A stretch of DNA of 64,000 bases from assembly GCA_963678705.1 (NCBI GenBank), contig OY783223.1, positions 5,828,001-5,892,000 of the forward strand, read 5' to 3'. Below the pieces are notes generated by a model. That model made no database searches, had not been told where the DNA came from, and was given only the letters and a program-made list of their open reading frames with translations. Position 1 is the stretch's first letter. Every line of letters starts with the position of its first letter. Source of the stretch: Panorpa germanica. Lineage: Eukaryota; Arthropoda; Insecta; Mecoptera; Panorpidae. The translations under genes were made by a program, and so were the position numbers. Below are positions 24,075 through 36,625 of the stretch, in pieces.

Positions 24075-24693
24075 CATTCCCACTCACTGTTTTGATATTA
24101 AATTTACGTTTTTATTTAATATTTTAAGCTAGATTTCAGGTTTTCAGAATTGGCATTCATTGTAATATCCCAGAAAACATTTTGGAGTAAATTCTATTTC
24201 ATTTCTATTACTTTTCATGAGTTTTTTGTCATGAGCGCTTTTGTTTTCTATTCAGTCGTTCATAGGGAATGTCTCTTTTATGAGCTACAGACGGCGCGAC
24301 GACTGCTCACTGTTGAATAAAAGCGACTCCTGTGACAGGTAGGGAAACAATTTGAACTAAAATTGATTTTCTGTGTGTTGCTCCAACTTGTAAAACGTTA
24401 GAATTGAAATGAACGAACGAGTGACTAGAACTTCACCTAGCCATTCTATATCACATCAAATGTTTACTGGGATTCGTGTTTTAATTTAGTTTGACAGTTG
24501 GACAAAATTGAATGTGGAATAATTAGAATTGCTGTTTTTAATAACAATTAATAATAGAAGTTGTTTTTACTTGTTTATTTTTGACAAACTGACATTAAAC
24601 TTCTTTTAAAAATAAATCCTACTGCATTTTGACAGATTGTCACATTTTGGAGGTTATATTATAATATAGCTTTTTTAATTTAGTCTGTCATAA
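24075..24693 (+). mobile_element. Family-3 DNA transposon, interrupted by a younger MITE
   Basis: Begins CATTCCCACTCACTGTTTTG. After the MITE insertion (24169-24471) it resumes at ATTCGTGTTTTAATTTAG and matches the element at 26864-27339 through AAACTGACATTAAACTTCTT and CATTTTGACAGATTGTCA. It ends where a second MITE begins at 24694, so the right terminus is lost. Confidence 0.8.
24169..24471. mobile_element. MITE family 2, subfamily a, copy 1 (inserted in a family-3 element)
   Basis: The ends CCCAGAAAACATTTTGGAGT and ATGTTTACTGGG are inverted repeats. The ~300-bp interior matches 40940-41207 almost throughout (TTTCATGAGTTTTTTGTCAT, GAGCTACAGACGGCG, GTGTTGCTCCAACTTG). No coding. Confidence 0.85.
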
Positions 24694-24898
24694 CTCAGTA
24701 AACATTTTGGAGTTACTTTGCCATCGTATTGAAGATGCGTATGATTTTTTTTGTCATGAAAGAGTTCATATGGAATATCTATTTTATCGGCTAGAAATGT
24801 CGAAACCACTCCATCTGTCGGAATACAAATGAAGATAAAGTTAAAGTTAGATAGAAACGTCAAAAACAGGACATTTCACTTCAAATTGTTTACTGGGG
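24694..24898 (-). mobile_element. MITE family 2, subfamily b, copy in reverse orientation
   Basis: The ends CTCAGTAAACATTTTGGAGT and TTGTTTACTGGG are inverted repeats. The interior is the reverse complement of 32666-32893, with GAAGATGCGTATGATTTTTT, TTTGTCATGAAAGAGTTCAT and ACTCCATCTGTCGGAATA as landmarks. It abuts and truncates the family-3 element on its left. Confidence 0.82.
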
Positions 24899-25450
24899 AC
24901 GCATGACGTCAGCGAAAAAGTTACAAAATAAGGGTCTAAATACCCTATTTATTCTAACGCAACGAGGTGCTGCATTTTATTGTAATATTCTTTGTTATAA
25001 ACTGAACTAAAAACTGCATACGGAAATTTAGATACGAATCTCTTAATAACCACAATGGCTTCCACCATAACCACATCCGGTTCTACTTTGTTATCGAGAT
25101 AAACATTTGAGTAATTAGTTCGTAATTGACGCCAACAAATTCCGATTTTGTTTTCCTGTACGCCGTCCCGCGTTGCGCCGCTACTCACGCACGCCGACTC
25201 TGGTGAATGTAGCGTGTCATGTCACATTTTTTCAGACGCAATTATTCTTCATGCGTGTGTATGTGTAATTGTGTTGTAATACGGTCTTGCACTTGTACAT
25301 CCTCACAGATTGGGTTGTGGTCGCTAGCGGCGTGAAGTAAGCTACTTGTTTTTATTTTGATTAATGCCCCTTGCACTACAGGAAGTTCTTTATAGCATGT
25401 ATAAATGTGGGAGCAGTGCACATAGGGTTTTTTTGTGATGGTAATTTGAT

Positions 25451-25705
25451 AATGGACTTGTGTCCTCATTTTTTAGTGGTTGATTTTTCAATTGTTGATT
25501 GAAATTGATGTTAATAAATGTGTATTGGCGTGTCTATTTTATTAAATATCTAAATGTTGACGAAGATATAGCAATTAAAAATTTGAATTGTAGTTTTAGC
25601 GCTAGAAATGGTCGATCATATTTGTATGACGTGAAATGCATTTTAACGTCAGTTATTTGTTGAGTTCTCTAGCTGTTGGTAGTCAAATAATCAAGTAATA
25701 ATCAA
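25451..25705 (-). mobile_element. Family-1 transposon, fragment E (reverse, 3' portion)
   Basis: Begins with the terminal repeat AATGGACTTGTGTCCTCATT and reads as the reverse complement of the 3' third of the family-1 element (TAGCGCTAGAAATGG, GTCAGTTATTTGTTGAG, AGCTGTTGGTAGTCAAATAA). It stops just before the pyrimidine-rich tract at about 25730. Confidence 0.85.
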
Positions 25706-25729
25706 AACAAAATAAATAAACTTAAACCC

Positions 25730-25990
25730 CTGTTGCTTCTCTCTTCCTGCTACTCTCTTTCCTGTTTCTTCTCTACCATTCCTTCTCTTTCCTCGCTCCT
25801 TCTCTCTATCTAGGCTATCCACCTCTTTCCTTCAATAACTACACAATCTTCTTTTTTACTTTTTACTCTTTTCTCACATGAATACTTAATGTGCTTCAGC
25901 GTTTTTATCTCTCTCTCTCACACACCTTTCCTCTCTATTCTATCAGTATTTACTGGCTTTCCCCTTTCCCCTTATGTGATGCTATCACTT
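25730..25990. other. Pyrimidine-rich stretch next to a family-1 fragment
   Basis: C/T-biased plus strand starting with TTGCTTCTCTCTTCCTGCTA, a string nearly repeated at 6740 (GGTTCTCTCTTCCTGCTACT). Its position directly after a family-1 3' segment matches the arrangement inside the 38158-38939 element, so it may be the interior of a larger family member. Open frames on both strands here are low-complexity. Confidence 0.5.
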
Positions 25991-26863
25991 TCATATCTTT
26001 TCAACTTCCCTATAAATTTTCCACACGTTCTACCCTCACTGACGATCATTCCATCATTCCAAAGCTTTGTGGGTGTGGCTTCACTTCCTTTCATTCCGTG
26101 AAACCAAAAAAACAGTGATATATTGGCGAACGTTACGATAATTATTTTTTCTTTACTCCCTGTACTATCTAAATAAAATGAAATTAACAATTACAATTTG
26201 CAACTTACTATTCAATATCCATTAAACCCATAAAAAAGTAAATTTATTAGAAAAGCAAGCCGACTAAAACCATTACTACACCATAAATTACACCTTGTCT
26301 AAATTTTTTTAATGTTTTTCCTATAGTCTATACACTTTTAACTATTTTCCTTCCTATTGTTGAATCTGCAGCCGCGCCTTTGTTGATCACGCGATGTTCG
26401 ACCCACATTAAGCTCTGCCCAACCCAATAAAAAACAATTCCATTAAAAGCTGAGCTTTTAAAAGTTCTGTTAACACCTTTCGAGTGATCTATGGTCTCTA
26501 ATTACCGCTGTATTTGTTTACTTTATTTGTTGTATATTCATTAGTTTACATAATTATATCCTATCCAATGTTTTACACAAGAGTAATTAACATTAAATTT
26601 ATGTGCTCGATAATGAAAATGGTTTTTAGCAGGCGCGGTCACTCTTAAAAAGCTCTGGTTGCCAATCGCCGGGAAGAAAATATTTTCATTGTGTCTTGCT
26701 TTGAATTAATTCAGGTTTCTTTTAAACGGACAGATTTTTGGATTCAATGGGGCTGTAACGGAAAGAAAATATTGGGTTATATAGAGGACATTCTGTATTA
26801 CTGCATTTTAAATTTCAACATTCTATCTCTTACTTATAGTCCACGATGGCAGCACTAAAGCCT

Positions 26864-27339
26864 CATTCCCACTCACTGTTTTGATATTTAATTTACTGTT
26901 TTACCTAATATTCCTAGTCACATTCGTGTTTTAATTTGAGTTTAGTTAATTTAGTTGGTGCGCATGCGTTTTTAGTATTAAAATTTTTGACAGTTCGTCA
27001 AAATTGAAGGTGAAATAATTAAAATTACTATTTTTAATAACAATTAGTAATAGAAATTGTTTTTATTTCTTTATTTTTGTTAAACTGACATTAAACTTCT
27101 TTTAAAAGTAAATCCTACTGCATTTTGACAGATTGTCATATTTTGGAGGTTATAATATAATATAGTTTTTCTTAATTTAATATTTTTAATTTAAAACATT
27201 GAACCTTACAAGGTTCTAAAAATAAACTAAAAAAACTAAATTAAATTAAAAATGGTACTGTGAATGACTACGCGTATTGCCATATGCTGAACAATTTAAA
27301 TTAAATACAAAATAAAATTAAAGCAGTGAATGGGAATGA
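26864..27339 (+). mobile_element. Family-3 DNA transposon, full length
   Basis: The left end CATTCCCACTCACTGTTTTG and the right end CAGTGAATGGGAATG form terminal inverted repeats (CATTCCCAYTCACTG). The 476-bp interior is AT-rich with no coding. It is the uninterrupted version of the element at 24075. No target-site duplication was obvious. Confidence 0.8.
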
Positions 27340-27775
27340 TACTTTATGCACATGTATTTGCATAAACATTTTGAAAATAAACCATATTTTACTGACTGTA
27401 GTTTTATATAAATAAAGAAACTGTCAAATTTCTATTGTGGTTGTCCATCTGTCTCTTTTTATATACTTAAATGATGATCATCGTATTTTAGAGAATCCCA
27501 CTCGCGACATTTACGGCTCTTGTTTACACCAATAAAAATTTTATGACATTTTTTGTAGTTTTAATACGGTTATAAAAAATAAATAAATCTGAATAATTAA
27601 AAGCTTGTTAAATTTAAAGAGGTCGTTAAATGTAATTTCTATCTTAATTGTTCGTTAGTTAAAACCGACTTCCGATTTAAAAGTATATATTTCTTTTATT
27701 TAATTTATTTTACGTTGTCTTATTTCCGATGCTGCTGGTGTTTGTACTGCCTAATAACTTTATGATTATGTATAT

Positions 27776-27897
27776 ATGTAAAGAAATAATATTTCTTTAG
27801 TTGGTACAAAGCTCTGTCGGTAAAATAGTGACCATATACTCATAGACTCCATAGATGACGTTTTGAGGTATAACGGCATGGATATTTAGAGCTGACA
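27776..27897 (-). repeat. Fragment of the 6858-7338 element
   Basis: The reverse complement shares the CATCTATGG-GTC-ATGAGTATATG block, GAGCTTTGTACCAACTAAAG and AAATATTATTTCTTTACAT with the interior of the element in obstructor intron 2. The long terminal repeats are absent. Confidence 0.6.
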
Positions 27898-27945
27898 AAA
27901 CTACCTGTACCTAATGTTAAATTATTACAAAATTAGATAAAAAGG

Positions 27946-28580
27946 AATGGGCTTGTGTCCTATGTCTTAATTTCTATAAAACTGTACTACATATTGATAA
28001 AGTGGGTTACTGGAACCTCAAATGTCCAATTATTTTTTAATAACTCTTTATATGTTAAGAGATATTAACAATTAAAAAAGTTATTTTGTCTCTTTAATTA
28101 TTAAAGGGATTCAACGTTGTACACATTCCAAGTGCATGTGACATCACAATCCTTGTGTAAGGTTACCAACCTTACAGCTCATAAATCTCTACTATATGTA
28201 TTTATATATCAAATATTATTTACAGCAATTTCTAGGAATATTAAAATTTAAATATTATGTCTGCCTTAGCAGGGTTAAATAAAATAAAAACTTATTATTC
28301 TTTGACTTACCTTGATTATTTGACTACCAACAGCTACAGAACATTACCACAGCACTGACCTACTCAACAAATAACTGACGTTCAAATGCATTTCACGTCA
28401 TACAAATATGGCCGACCATTTCTAGCGCTAAAACTACAATTCAAACTTTTAATTGCTATATCTCCGTCAACATTTAGATATTTAATAAAACAGACACGCC
28501 AATACACATTTATTAACATCAATTTCAATCAACAATTGAAAAATCGACCACTCACACACAAATGTGAACACAAGCCCATT
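27946..28580 (+). mobile_element. Non-autonomous DNA transposon, family 1, copy F (full length)
   Basis: 635 bp with left end AATGGGCTTGTGTCCTATG and right end GAACACAAGCCCATT. Collinear with copies B and G. Just inside the right end a CACACACA variant replaces the usual TAAAAAATGAGG. No coding; an 83-residue frame near its 3' end is repeat sequence. Confidence 0.9.
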
Positions 28581-29364
28581 ATTATAATTACTAAAATAAA
28601 AGTCATTGATTTCAGAGCAACACATAAGTTTGATTAAAAATTTACAATTCCTAATCAAATTCGAGATATTGTCTTATATATACATAATCAATTTATAACT
28701 TAATAACCACCAAACCCAAAAAATATCATTCTCGTCCAAGATCGAACCTGAAGACATAGCAGTCAGCGTCAAAAACAAAAAATCACATAAAGAAATGTTA
28801 AAAATACAAAATTTTGATTTCGATTTTTATAAAAACGGCGCGGTCAATTTTAGAATAAATAGGCTCATACAATTTGTATTTAATCAAAAAATAATTAAGC
28901 AAAGTTTTATTAAAATCCTGCATTAAATACATCTAAATAAATCGTATAATAAAAACAATTAAATTAATTAAATAAGACAAGATGCACAATGTCTAGGACA
29001 AAATAATTAGATATAATTAGCTTCATAATTACATATCACAAAAAAATAGTCGGTAAAAAATTGATTAACGAGTGTTACGTGACGTCACGAGCACTGATTG
29101 CTGCGTCACTGTGCTTTGAATCTATAATGTACTCCCGGTTTGTTTTATTTACTAATGTAATGGAGATACGGATTGAATTATAACCGAACCGTAAATGGTA
29201 CATATTAAAATAGATTGTGATAAAAGGTTACAATTAAATAAATATATTATAAGTACGTGTTTAAAATTAATTTATGATTTGTGATCTACTTTACTGACTT
29301 TTAGCAAAGATTACAACCATATGTGAAAATCGTTTTTATTTATTTAACGTTTGTGCTGTTAGGA
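28581..29364. other. Non-coding, nothing recognised
   Basis: AT-rich with no gene-like frame. A GTTACGTGACGTCACGAG block near 29075 is a local palindromic cluster (TGACGTCA, a CRE-like octamer), but no neighbouring gene gives it a role. Confidence 0.35.
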
Positions 29365-29510
29365 TTTACACTCTTCAATATTAACTACCAAATACTTGAT
29401 TTTTGGATAATACCAACCTTCAAGCGATATGTGTCAAAATTTCATGACATTCCGTCCATTAGTTTACAAGTTACAGTGATTTTAATGACGCTACTAATGT
29501 AATTTTCAAA
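29365..29510 (+). repeat. Dispersed repeat family, second copy
   Basis: GATAATACCAACCTTCAAGC, then TGTCAAAATTTCATGACATT, TTACAAGTTACAGTGATTTT and GACGCTACTAATG are the forward counterpart of 16085-16215. Confidence 0.6.
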
Positions 29511-31194
29511 ACAATGAAAAAATCACAATCGAATAACACTTGTCAAGCCATTGCTTTGCTTTTCATGTTTTATTTAACGTAATATTTTTAACTCTCGTTG
29601 AAAAACTAATTAGGGTACACTTTCAAAAATGTTGGAAACCACTGAAGTGATCTTTTGCTGAGGTGCAATGCTGTGAAATACAAAAAATGAAACAAAACAC
29701 CTGCAGTTTCGGTCAGGTTTCAAGCAAGTCCTCCACCTTGACGGCTGGCTGCGCTCTCGCAATGTTAGTCGCCTTGGCAGCGTCACGGTTGAAAAATTTG
29801 CTCTAACTCCTAGAACTATATCTCACAAAATTCTTATATAATTATATTATTATACGTATTCATTTAATTATAAAACTACAATAGTTTAGTTTTTATTTAA
29901 CCTCGCTCGCGGTGTTTGATGCTGGGGTCCAAACTTTGCAGACTATCTTTAAACTATTTATCTTTAAACTACTCTACTCTCTCTGCCTTGAAACTCATGA
30001 CTGGAGATATGCTTTACATGGCCCACGCTTTCGTGATCATAATATCGGTCCTACTTTTTTCGTTTCTTGTTATAAGGAAGAAAATGAAGTCAAGACATGT
30101 GCTTTAATGAAAAATCCATTTAAATACTAAAAATCACGAAAAATTTCAAAAACATATGTATCTTTTTAATCATTCAACCGATTTTCAAAATTTAAACGGA
30201 GTTTTAAAGAAGACACTATAGACTATCCGAAAATAATTACTTTCGCTACTTTCAGTTAAATGCGTTTGTATATTTGGGTAATTAAAATGTGACAAAATTT
30301 CTAAAATTGAGAAGTCACGAAAAATTTATTTTAATTCAATGCTAAAAAGTCGAACTGGTAGACTGAAAGAAGAACAAAGATAAATTTAGACGACTGCACA
30401 ATCAGTATACATAAGTAGACTCGGCAGCACCTAAGGTTAAGTGTCGACTTATGGGGATTTTTGCTTTTTAAACCAACCCACATTGAAATGCAGCTGGTGA
30501 CTGGCCAAAAAACATTTATACGAGTAAACATATAACACATTTCGTTGTATAAACATTACATTTGCATGTAATTACGTATTTTCAATTTAATAACACCTTT
30601 ATGATATATAATTACCATTAATACGTCAATCTTTTTTTTTAATTCAAATTCTTGAAATGATGGAATCATCATCAGTGGTTTTTTACCCTGCTTTTATCTC
30701 TACGGTGTACCAGCCTGAAGCGGTCTTAACTTCAAAACGCCCAAAGTCCATCATTCGGAAACAATTAACGAAATCCAAGCACGCAACCAACGAGAACATG
30801 AAAATTATATAGTTTAACAAAAAAGTACTTTTTTTTTTGACTATTTGTCAGTTTTTTTCTAAGTTATTCCTATTTTAATTAATTTTGAGGTCTAGTGATT
30901 TTAGTGGATCAGTTAATAGGAGTCATTTTTAATTTTTTTAGGCGATTTGATCTGCGTGAGTGAGTTCCAAGAAACGGGATTTTTAAATTACAATACAATA
31001 AACATAAAAACAGGATGAAAGTATAAAACGACAAGTAATTTAAGGACAATATAATATAGTATAGAAATAAGTTTAGTACAGAGATAGAAGGTCAAGATAG
31101 AAGGAAACTGCATTTGTTAAACCTTTTGACCTTCAATCTTATTACTACAGTCTCAGCAAAACATGCTATAGAGTGCATAGAGTCTTTCAACAGG
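29511..31194. other. Non-coding, no gene supported
   Basis: Short frames only (29912-30130 and 30331-30540), without motifs. A locally GC-richer patch lies at about 29700-29780. Confidence 0.4.
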
Positions 31195-31352
31195 AGAGGT
31201 CATTTAAATCAATAGAAAACCGCAATATTTTCGGCAAAAGTGGTTATATTTTTATTTTAATCTAAAGTGTAAACTCTGATGTTAGTAATGAAATACAATA
31301 TCTGTCAAATTTCAGCGAAATATTGCGTTTTTCTATTGATTTAAAATGAATA
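31195..31352. mobile_element. Small foldback MITE
   Basis: The left arm TCATTTAAATCAATAGAAAA, continuing CCGCAATATTTTCG, pairs with a right arm that reads in reverse complement TCATTTTAAATCAATAGAAA, then AACGCAATATTTCG. Arms about 35 bp, total about 150 bp. A left-half relative is at 20519. Confidence 0.7.
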
Positions 31353-32665
31353 ACTCTTTTAAGCATGAATAACCGCTGAACTCTCGTAATTTGAACTATA
31401 CTATGTATACGTGTAATATTTTACTTGAGAAAAACTTCTTATTTTAATATTGTATAGGTATTTTAATACCTTAATGGAATTCTACTTTTTAGAGTCTGCA
31501 AAATATAAATATTTAAATTAAGAAATAAATTGATGTAATCTTTAGTACGGATCGTGCTTTTTTTAATGAATATTTTTCATCTTTAACAATTCTGGTTATA
31601 TTAGTTTTTTACATTGTTCTGGTGATTCAAAAATCTGCGATCGGCAGGTTTGCGTTAGGTTTAAAACCTCTGTTTTAACAACGCTGGATAGAATCTTCGT
31701 TTAAATACATTGAGGGAGGATTGAGGAAGACAGCGTCTGTCTATTACCATTAAAGAAATATTTGTTCAAAAAGGATAGCATATACTTTAAACATACTGTA
31801 CTGAACGAAATATTATACAAGTGTAACGGTGAAAAATATATTTTACTTGTCTAACCACATCTCGTTTCTTTCTCACTTAGCAGCTTGATTCCTCACTTTG
31901 GAATAAAAGGAATGAAAATGAACTAAAAAAAATATATCCAAGTGTGAAAGAAACAACTGCTACTTAATGAATGATGTTGGAAAAAGATAAAATATTATTA
32001 TGAAAAAAATTCCATATTAACCATAAACAAACCTAGTAGTATTTAATCTAAAAAGGGTCAATGATAACCCGATTATAGTACATTTATTAAAACCAAAGAT
32101 TACTTTAAATTAGTATGCAGGCAAGCGGTTGGAGTTAGTTGTCAGTGAAGGCACCGCTTAATATCTTCCAATGATCCAATAATCGCATAATCCAATGATC
32201 TCATCTAATAACGAGTTCTGCACCAGTTGGAATTGAGTGGTGTTGGTGGTATGGTGTTGGAGAAGTGAATCGCCCACGTGATCATTCTAAAGATATTTTA
32301 TATTAGGCGTGCGCGTAGCAGCACAGATTTATTGCGATTACGATTATGAACCATCATAAAATAACTTGTGGCATTAATAATATGAGATCATAAGAATAAT
32401 ATTTGCCTTGGAGGAAATAAGTATGATGGTGTGCATAATTAGAAAGAGGGTGGTACATTACAAACTGTGCTGCAATTAGGTTAGGATTTTCGCATTCATC
32501 TCAATCATGTCATTAATAAGACAACTTCGAAAATATGTTAAATTTTATCCTCTATCTGATGGAATGTTTAGATATTCAAAATACACATAATATTAAGTAG
32601 AATAGACGGCGAATATGTCTTCATACTTGAATTAATCTAAATATAATAGTTTTCTCTAAAAGCGC
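31353..32665. other. Non-coding, nothing recognised
   Basis: No gene-like frame and no terminal-repeat structure that I could see. Confidence 0.35.
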
Positions 32666-32893
32666 CCAGTAAACAATTTGGTGAAGTGTCCTATTTTGTA
32701 ACGTTTCTATTCGCATCAACTTTATCTTCAATTATATTCCGACAGGTGGAGTAATTTCGCCATCTGTAGCCGTTAAAACAGACATTTTATATGAACGATT
32801 GTGAGAAACTGAACTATAAATGAACTGTTTCATGACAAAAAAATCGTACGCATCTTCAATATGATGTCAAAGTGACTCCAAAATGTTTACTGG
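32666..32893 (+). mobile_element. MITE family 2, subfamily b, full copy
   Basis: The ends CCAGTAAACAATTTGGTGAA and CTCCAAAATGTTTACTGG are inverted repeats. Internal blocks GCATCAACTTTATCTTCAAT, ATTCCGACAGGTGGAGTAAT and ATATGATGTCAAAGTGACTC are shared with 24694 (reversed) and 36626. 228 bp, no coding. Confidence 0.85.
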
Positions 32894-33284
32894 GCGATAT
32901 AATTTTAATTGCAACTAATTCGTCAACGATTGCTTCTGCATATTCTATAATTCGGCAAGGACTGAGCTGTGCTTTTTCTTGCCATAGATGAGTTAAAGAG
33001 TGAATTAAATTCGACAAAAGTGACATATTTAATCAAATAAATATTCATCGCTTGTGTTAAATTTTGTACTCAATGTTTTTCTTTAATCCCCGTACTTTTT
33101 CAGGTATTTATATAATCTGCAAAGGTTCATTATCTAGATCTAGATTGATTTATCTTTAGCGCCGGATTAAAAAGCTTCTTCTGTAAAACAAATAGCTTTA
33201 GAGATATCATAAACCTCTTTTTTCAGGTTAGTTGCTATGAGCATGGGAAGATATAGGAACACACGCATTGGCGACAAGTTTGTC

Positions 33285-33935
33285 TTAGCCCTGTCTCAGT
33301 ATGGCACCGTATTTAAGCGAATTTCTGCCGAACGTATACGGGCTACTACGCTTTACCTATCCGAACCCTGTAAATGTAATGAGACCTCTCTGGACCTCTC
33401 AGACTGCAAGCTACAAAGCCGTCCGAATACGGGCGGCACTGCCTCGCACATTAGAACCGTATAAAGGCGAATTTTATCCAAGCGTTACCACTACTACAAC
33501 GATATCCTATCCGAACCTTTGTAAATGCAAACAGCCGCCTCAGACTGGAGGTGATACCTAAAATCGCTTGTTATTACGCTGCAATACGGATCTTTTCGGA
33601 CCTATCGGCGACATCGCTTGTACGAGTATGTTCAGCATGCTTCAGTTTATGTTTGTATTTCAGTGAATTTCAAGAAAGAGAGCCAACCAGAACTCAGATA
33701 TATAATAAATGCTAAAGTCCCTTTAATACCAGTAGTGTATCGATAAAAATTAAAGTTAAAGTTTGCTCTCATGATAAATTATATAAGTGCTAAAGAACTC
33801 CAATACACCCCCTAATACACGACTACAGACATCTGTGACACACATAGGCGGTTTGCTTTGTAGCTCATCCAATCCGCCGATTTACGTCCAAATACGCCGT
33901 CGCTTAAATACGGTCCCATACTGAGACAGGCCTTA
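33285..33935. mobile_element. Harbinger-like non-autonomous element with TTA target duplication
   Basis: The element proper, 33288-33932, starts GCCCTGTCTCAGTATGG and continues ACCGTATTTAAGCG. It ends with the inverse (CGCTTAAATACGG, then CCATACTGAGACAGGCC). TTA flanks both sides (33285-33287 and 33933-33935), the 3-bp duplication usual for PIF/Harbinger elements. The interior is unusually GC-rich for the window and has a partial direct repeat (CTATCCGAACC-TGTAAATG at about 33357 and 33508). No transposase is seen; open frames inside lack motifs. Confidence 0.78.
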
Positions 33936-36625
33936 AAGTAAAATTGGTAGCGTCTGATTGCTGAATGCGTTTAGAAATTAAGTTTATTTCATTTAATTAA
34001 GTCCTGAGGTGCCTTCCTGAAGGGCCTACCTTCCTTTAGGATAATCACTAATGTATTTGGATGGTCTTTGTATTTCACATTCTGTAGGCATGGCAAGATC
34101 GTGGTCCAGTCTTTCGTTTGTAATATACCATGGTGCATCTACAATCATGCGTAATATTTTAGTTATATCTTTAATTTTTACAATTTACTTTAACAGTTTG
34201 TAGGATATAAACCCGATAAAAGAGAACACTGTCCTTTGACAAAAACAAAGCATTAAAACTTAAACAGTAAAAGAGAATGATACTATTTCTACTGACAATA
34301 TATTATCGTAGTAATACAACAAAACCAAAATAATATTTATGAAATAAATTATTCAGCGTTGAATGAAGGTTTTGTGTTATCTTACCCATCTGTTCAGTTT
34401 TTTGTTCGAGTTACATAACCTGAATCAATTTGCCATACATTCTGTGACCTCCTTACTCCATCTGACACCAGCGACACCAGGCTTTGGTTTTGGTTTCCTT
34501 CTGTATTCCGCGAGATGTTTTCAGTGCGTTGACATTTACAGCGTAGATTAATCTCGGGCTAACAAATGTATGTACATAAATTAGATCTTACACAAGTGTA
34601 GGCGGATCCGTGTCCGACCGCGTCGGTAAGTCAGATTGTATTTTTAGCTACTTATGCACTATTTTAGATTAAGCTATGACCTAAGCAAAAGAAGACTACT
34701 CGACAATGATTTACATAATTGTCTTGTGTTTTATTAAACAGTTTTATTGTCAGGCTAGAAGAAGAGATGACTTCACACAAGATGCTGTGATTACTTCACT
34801 TTACATAACTGATTAATGATTCGATTATGATTTACATAATCTTCTAATATACAGAGATATGCGTTTTTCAAATACATATACTCAAAATGCAAATACAAAA
34901 TAGTAAATACCTATTTTCTATATAAATACCTTTCAAGAGTATAGAATTTTATATTTTATTTGAAAACTTTTACAAACCTATTTCCTATTTGGAATATACA
35001 AAATACTTTTTTCATTTTTGTTACTTCATAGTGTTAATCAGTAAATATTATTTTTTTAATATAAACTTAAAACCCTACCTATGATCTAAATGATCTAAAA
35101 GTATCTGCACAATTGTCTTAATACTTCTAATTTAAAATGATAGAAGTGCCTATTATTTTATTATCCTTCCTGTTACCCCCACTATAAGATAACTGATTTT
35201 CGTTTACCTAAATTTGTTTATCATATTTTCTCGTTCATTATTTGTTTCACTACAAGACAATCACTCCACTACATTCCTTACTGAAATATATATACATAAA
35301 TATATATTATTTTACCAACTAACCTTAACACTTGTCCGCTTTAATCCGTAAACTACCCCAACTACATATAAATATTTTATCCTTCTAAAAAATAAAAATA
35401 ACTCCATCGACGAAAAATGATAAATGAAAGATAAATTATTTGAACAAATAGTAGTATTAAAATCCATAACATAAATAACAAAATATTAGTAGCACGGGAA
35501 CTTTAGACTTTTACCTGACATGAGGGCCGGTAGTTCTAATTTTTAGATATGTTTTAAAGTTAGGGCTGCTAATGAAAACCTCAAGTTATCCCCAAGCGCG
35601 CCGCCATCTTGGAGAAATGGTGGTCAAAAACAGTATATTAGCAATATCTCGTAAGTAGTGCATCCTACGATAAAAATAGTTATTATCAAACTTACAGAGG
35701 ACTCAATTCCCTGCAAGTTTTGCCCACAATATTTTTTTGTAGGTCTTACAGGGACGGAGCTACTTCACTACAAAGTAGGGCACAACAATAAAATTATTAA
35801 AATATTTCAATTCTGAGCTCATTTTTCTTTTTCAGTTTTCTGAGCTCATTGTTGCTTCTTTCGAGGCGGCCCTGAGATAGATATTAATCATTTTACCTAT
35901 AAACTTGAATTAAAATTTTAATTATCCATTAAAACAATGTACTCTTATGCAGTTTTCTTGTGCTCACCGGGATTACGGAATTCTTGATTCTACGTATAAA
36001 TGAGCGATGCACTTGCTGGTAATTGTAATCATAAAATAATGACCAAGCAATTTATTATGCGGTTTATGATCGTGTTTTTCCCATTGTTCAAAGACAAGGA
36101 CAATGTAATGCAAAGCAACAAGAAAAGTTACTCAGATGGTAAAGAATTTTATGTGTGCGTCACTTACAAATACAAAAAAAACACCTTACGCTGCATTAAA
36201 AGTATTTTACAAGTTGGGATTATAATCGGGAAGCGCAGAAAGGTTTATTTTAGGGAGGGAGAATCCCACTTTGTGTTTCACTGTTCAGTTTGTTCTCTTG
36301 CCTTCCATTTCCAATAACTGCTTCCACAGCTTAAAACTCGCGATCATTTTAATTCCCTGAAATTGCCTTTTCTATAATCTGCGTTGTATAAGAAACATAT
36401 CATGAGTAGAATTTACCCTAGATGTTACCAGGGTCCCGATAAGGATACTTTAAGGTTCAAAGATAAGGTTCTAGTGAGAGAAGAACGCAACTGCCTCACG
36501 AGGGCTTTGTTAAGGAAACCTGATAGGTTTCTAACCGGGAACATGACAAGATTCTAGTCATCTTATCGTTATTTGTTTAACATATTTCAAAAATACTAAT
36601 ATACTAATAGTTTTTTTAATATTAC
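33936..36625. other. Non-coding upstream of the aquaporin gene, with a second candidate first-exon donor
   Basis: No protein gene is supported; the 105-codon frame at 36000-36317 has no recognisable motif. A strong donor, CGTCG followed by GTAAGTCAG, begins at 34626 after a GC-richer stretch (GGCGGATCCGTGTCCGACC). It could end an alternative 5' noncoding exon joining the acceptor at 37193. Confidence 0.3.

Noticed and set aside
28386-28637. 83-codon frame at the 3' end of a family-1 transposon
   Set aside because: Equivalent stretches in the other copies are broken by stops, so it is not a conserved coding region.
33237-33561. Two overlapping plus-strand frames of 75 and 86 codons
   Set aside because: Lie across the end and interior of the TTA-flanked inverted-repeat element; no motif, and GC richness alone lengthens frames.
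36000-36317. 105-codon plus-strand frame upstream of the aquaporin gene
   Set aside because: No recognisable domain, signal peptide, or splice or promoter context; residue make-up looks random. A lineage-specific gene cannot be fully excluded without transcripts.
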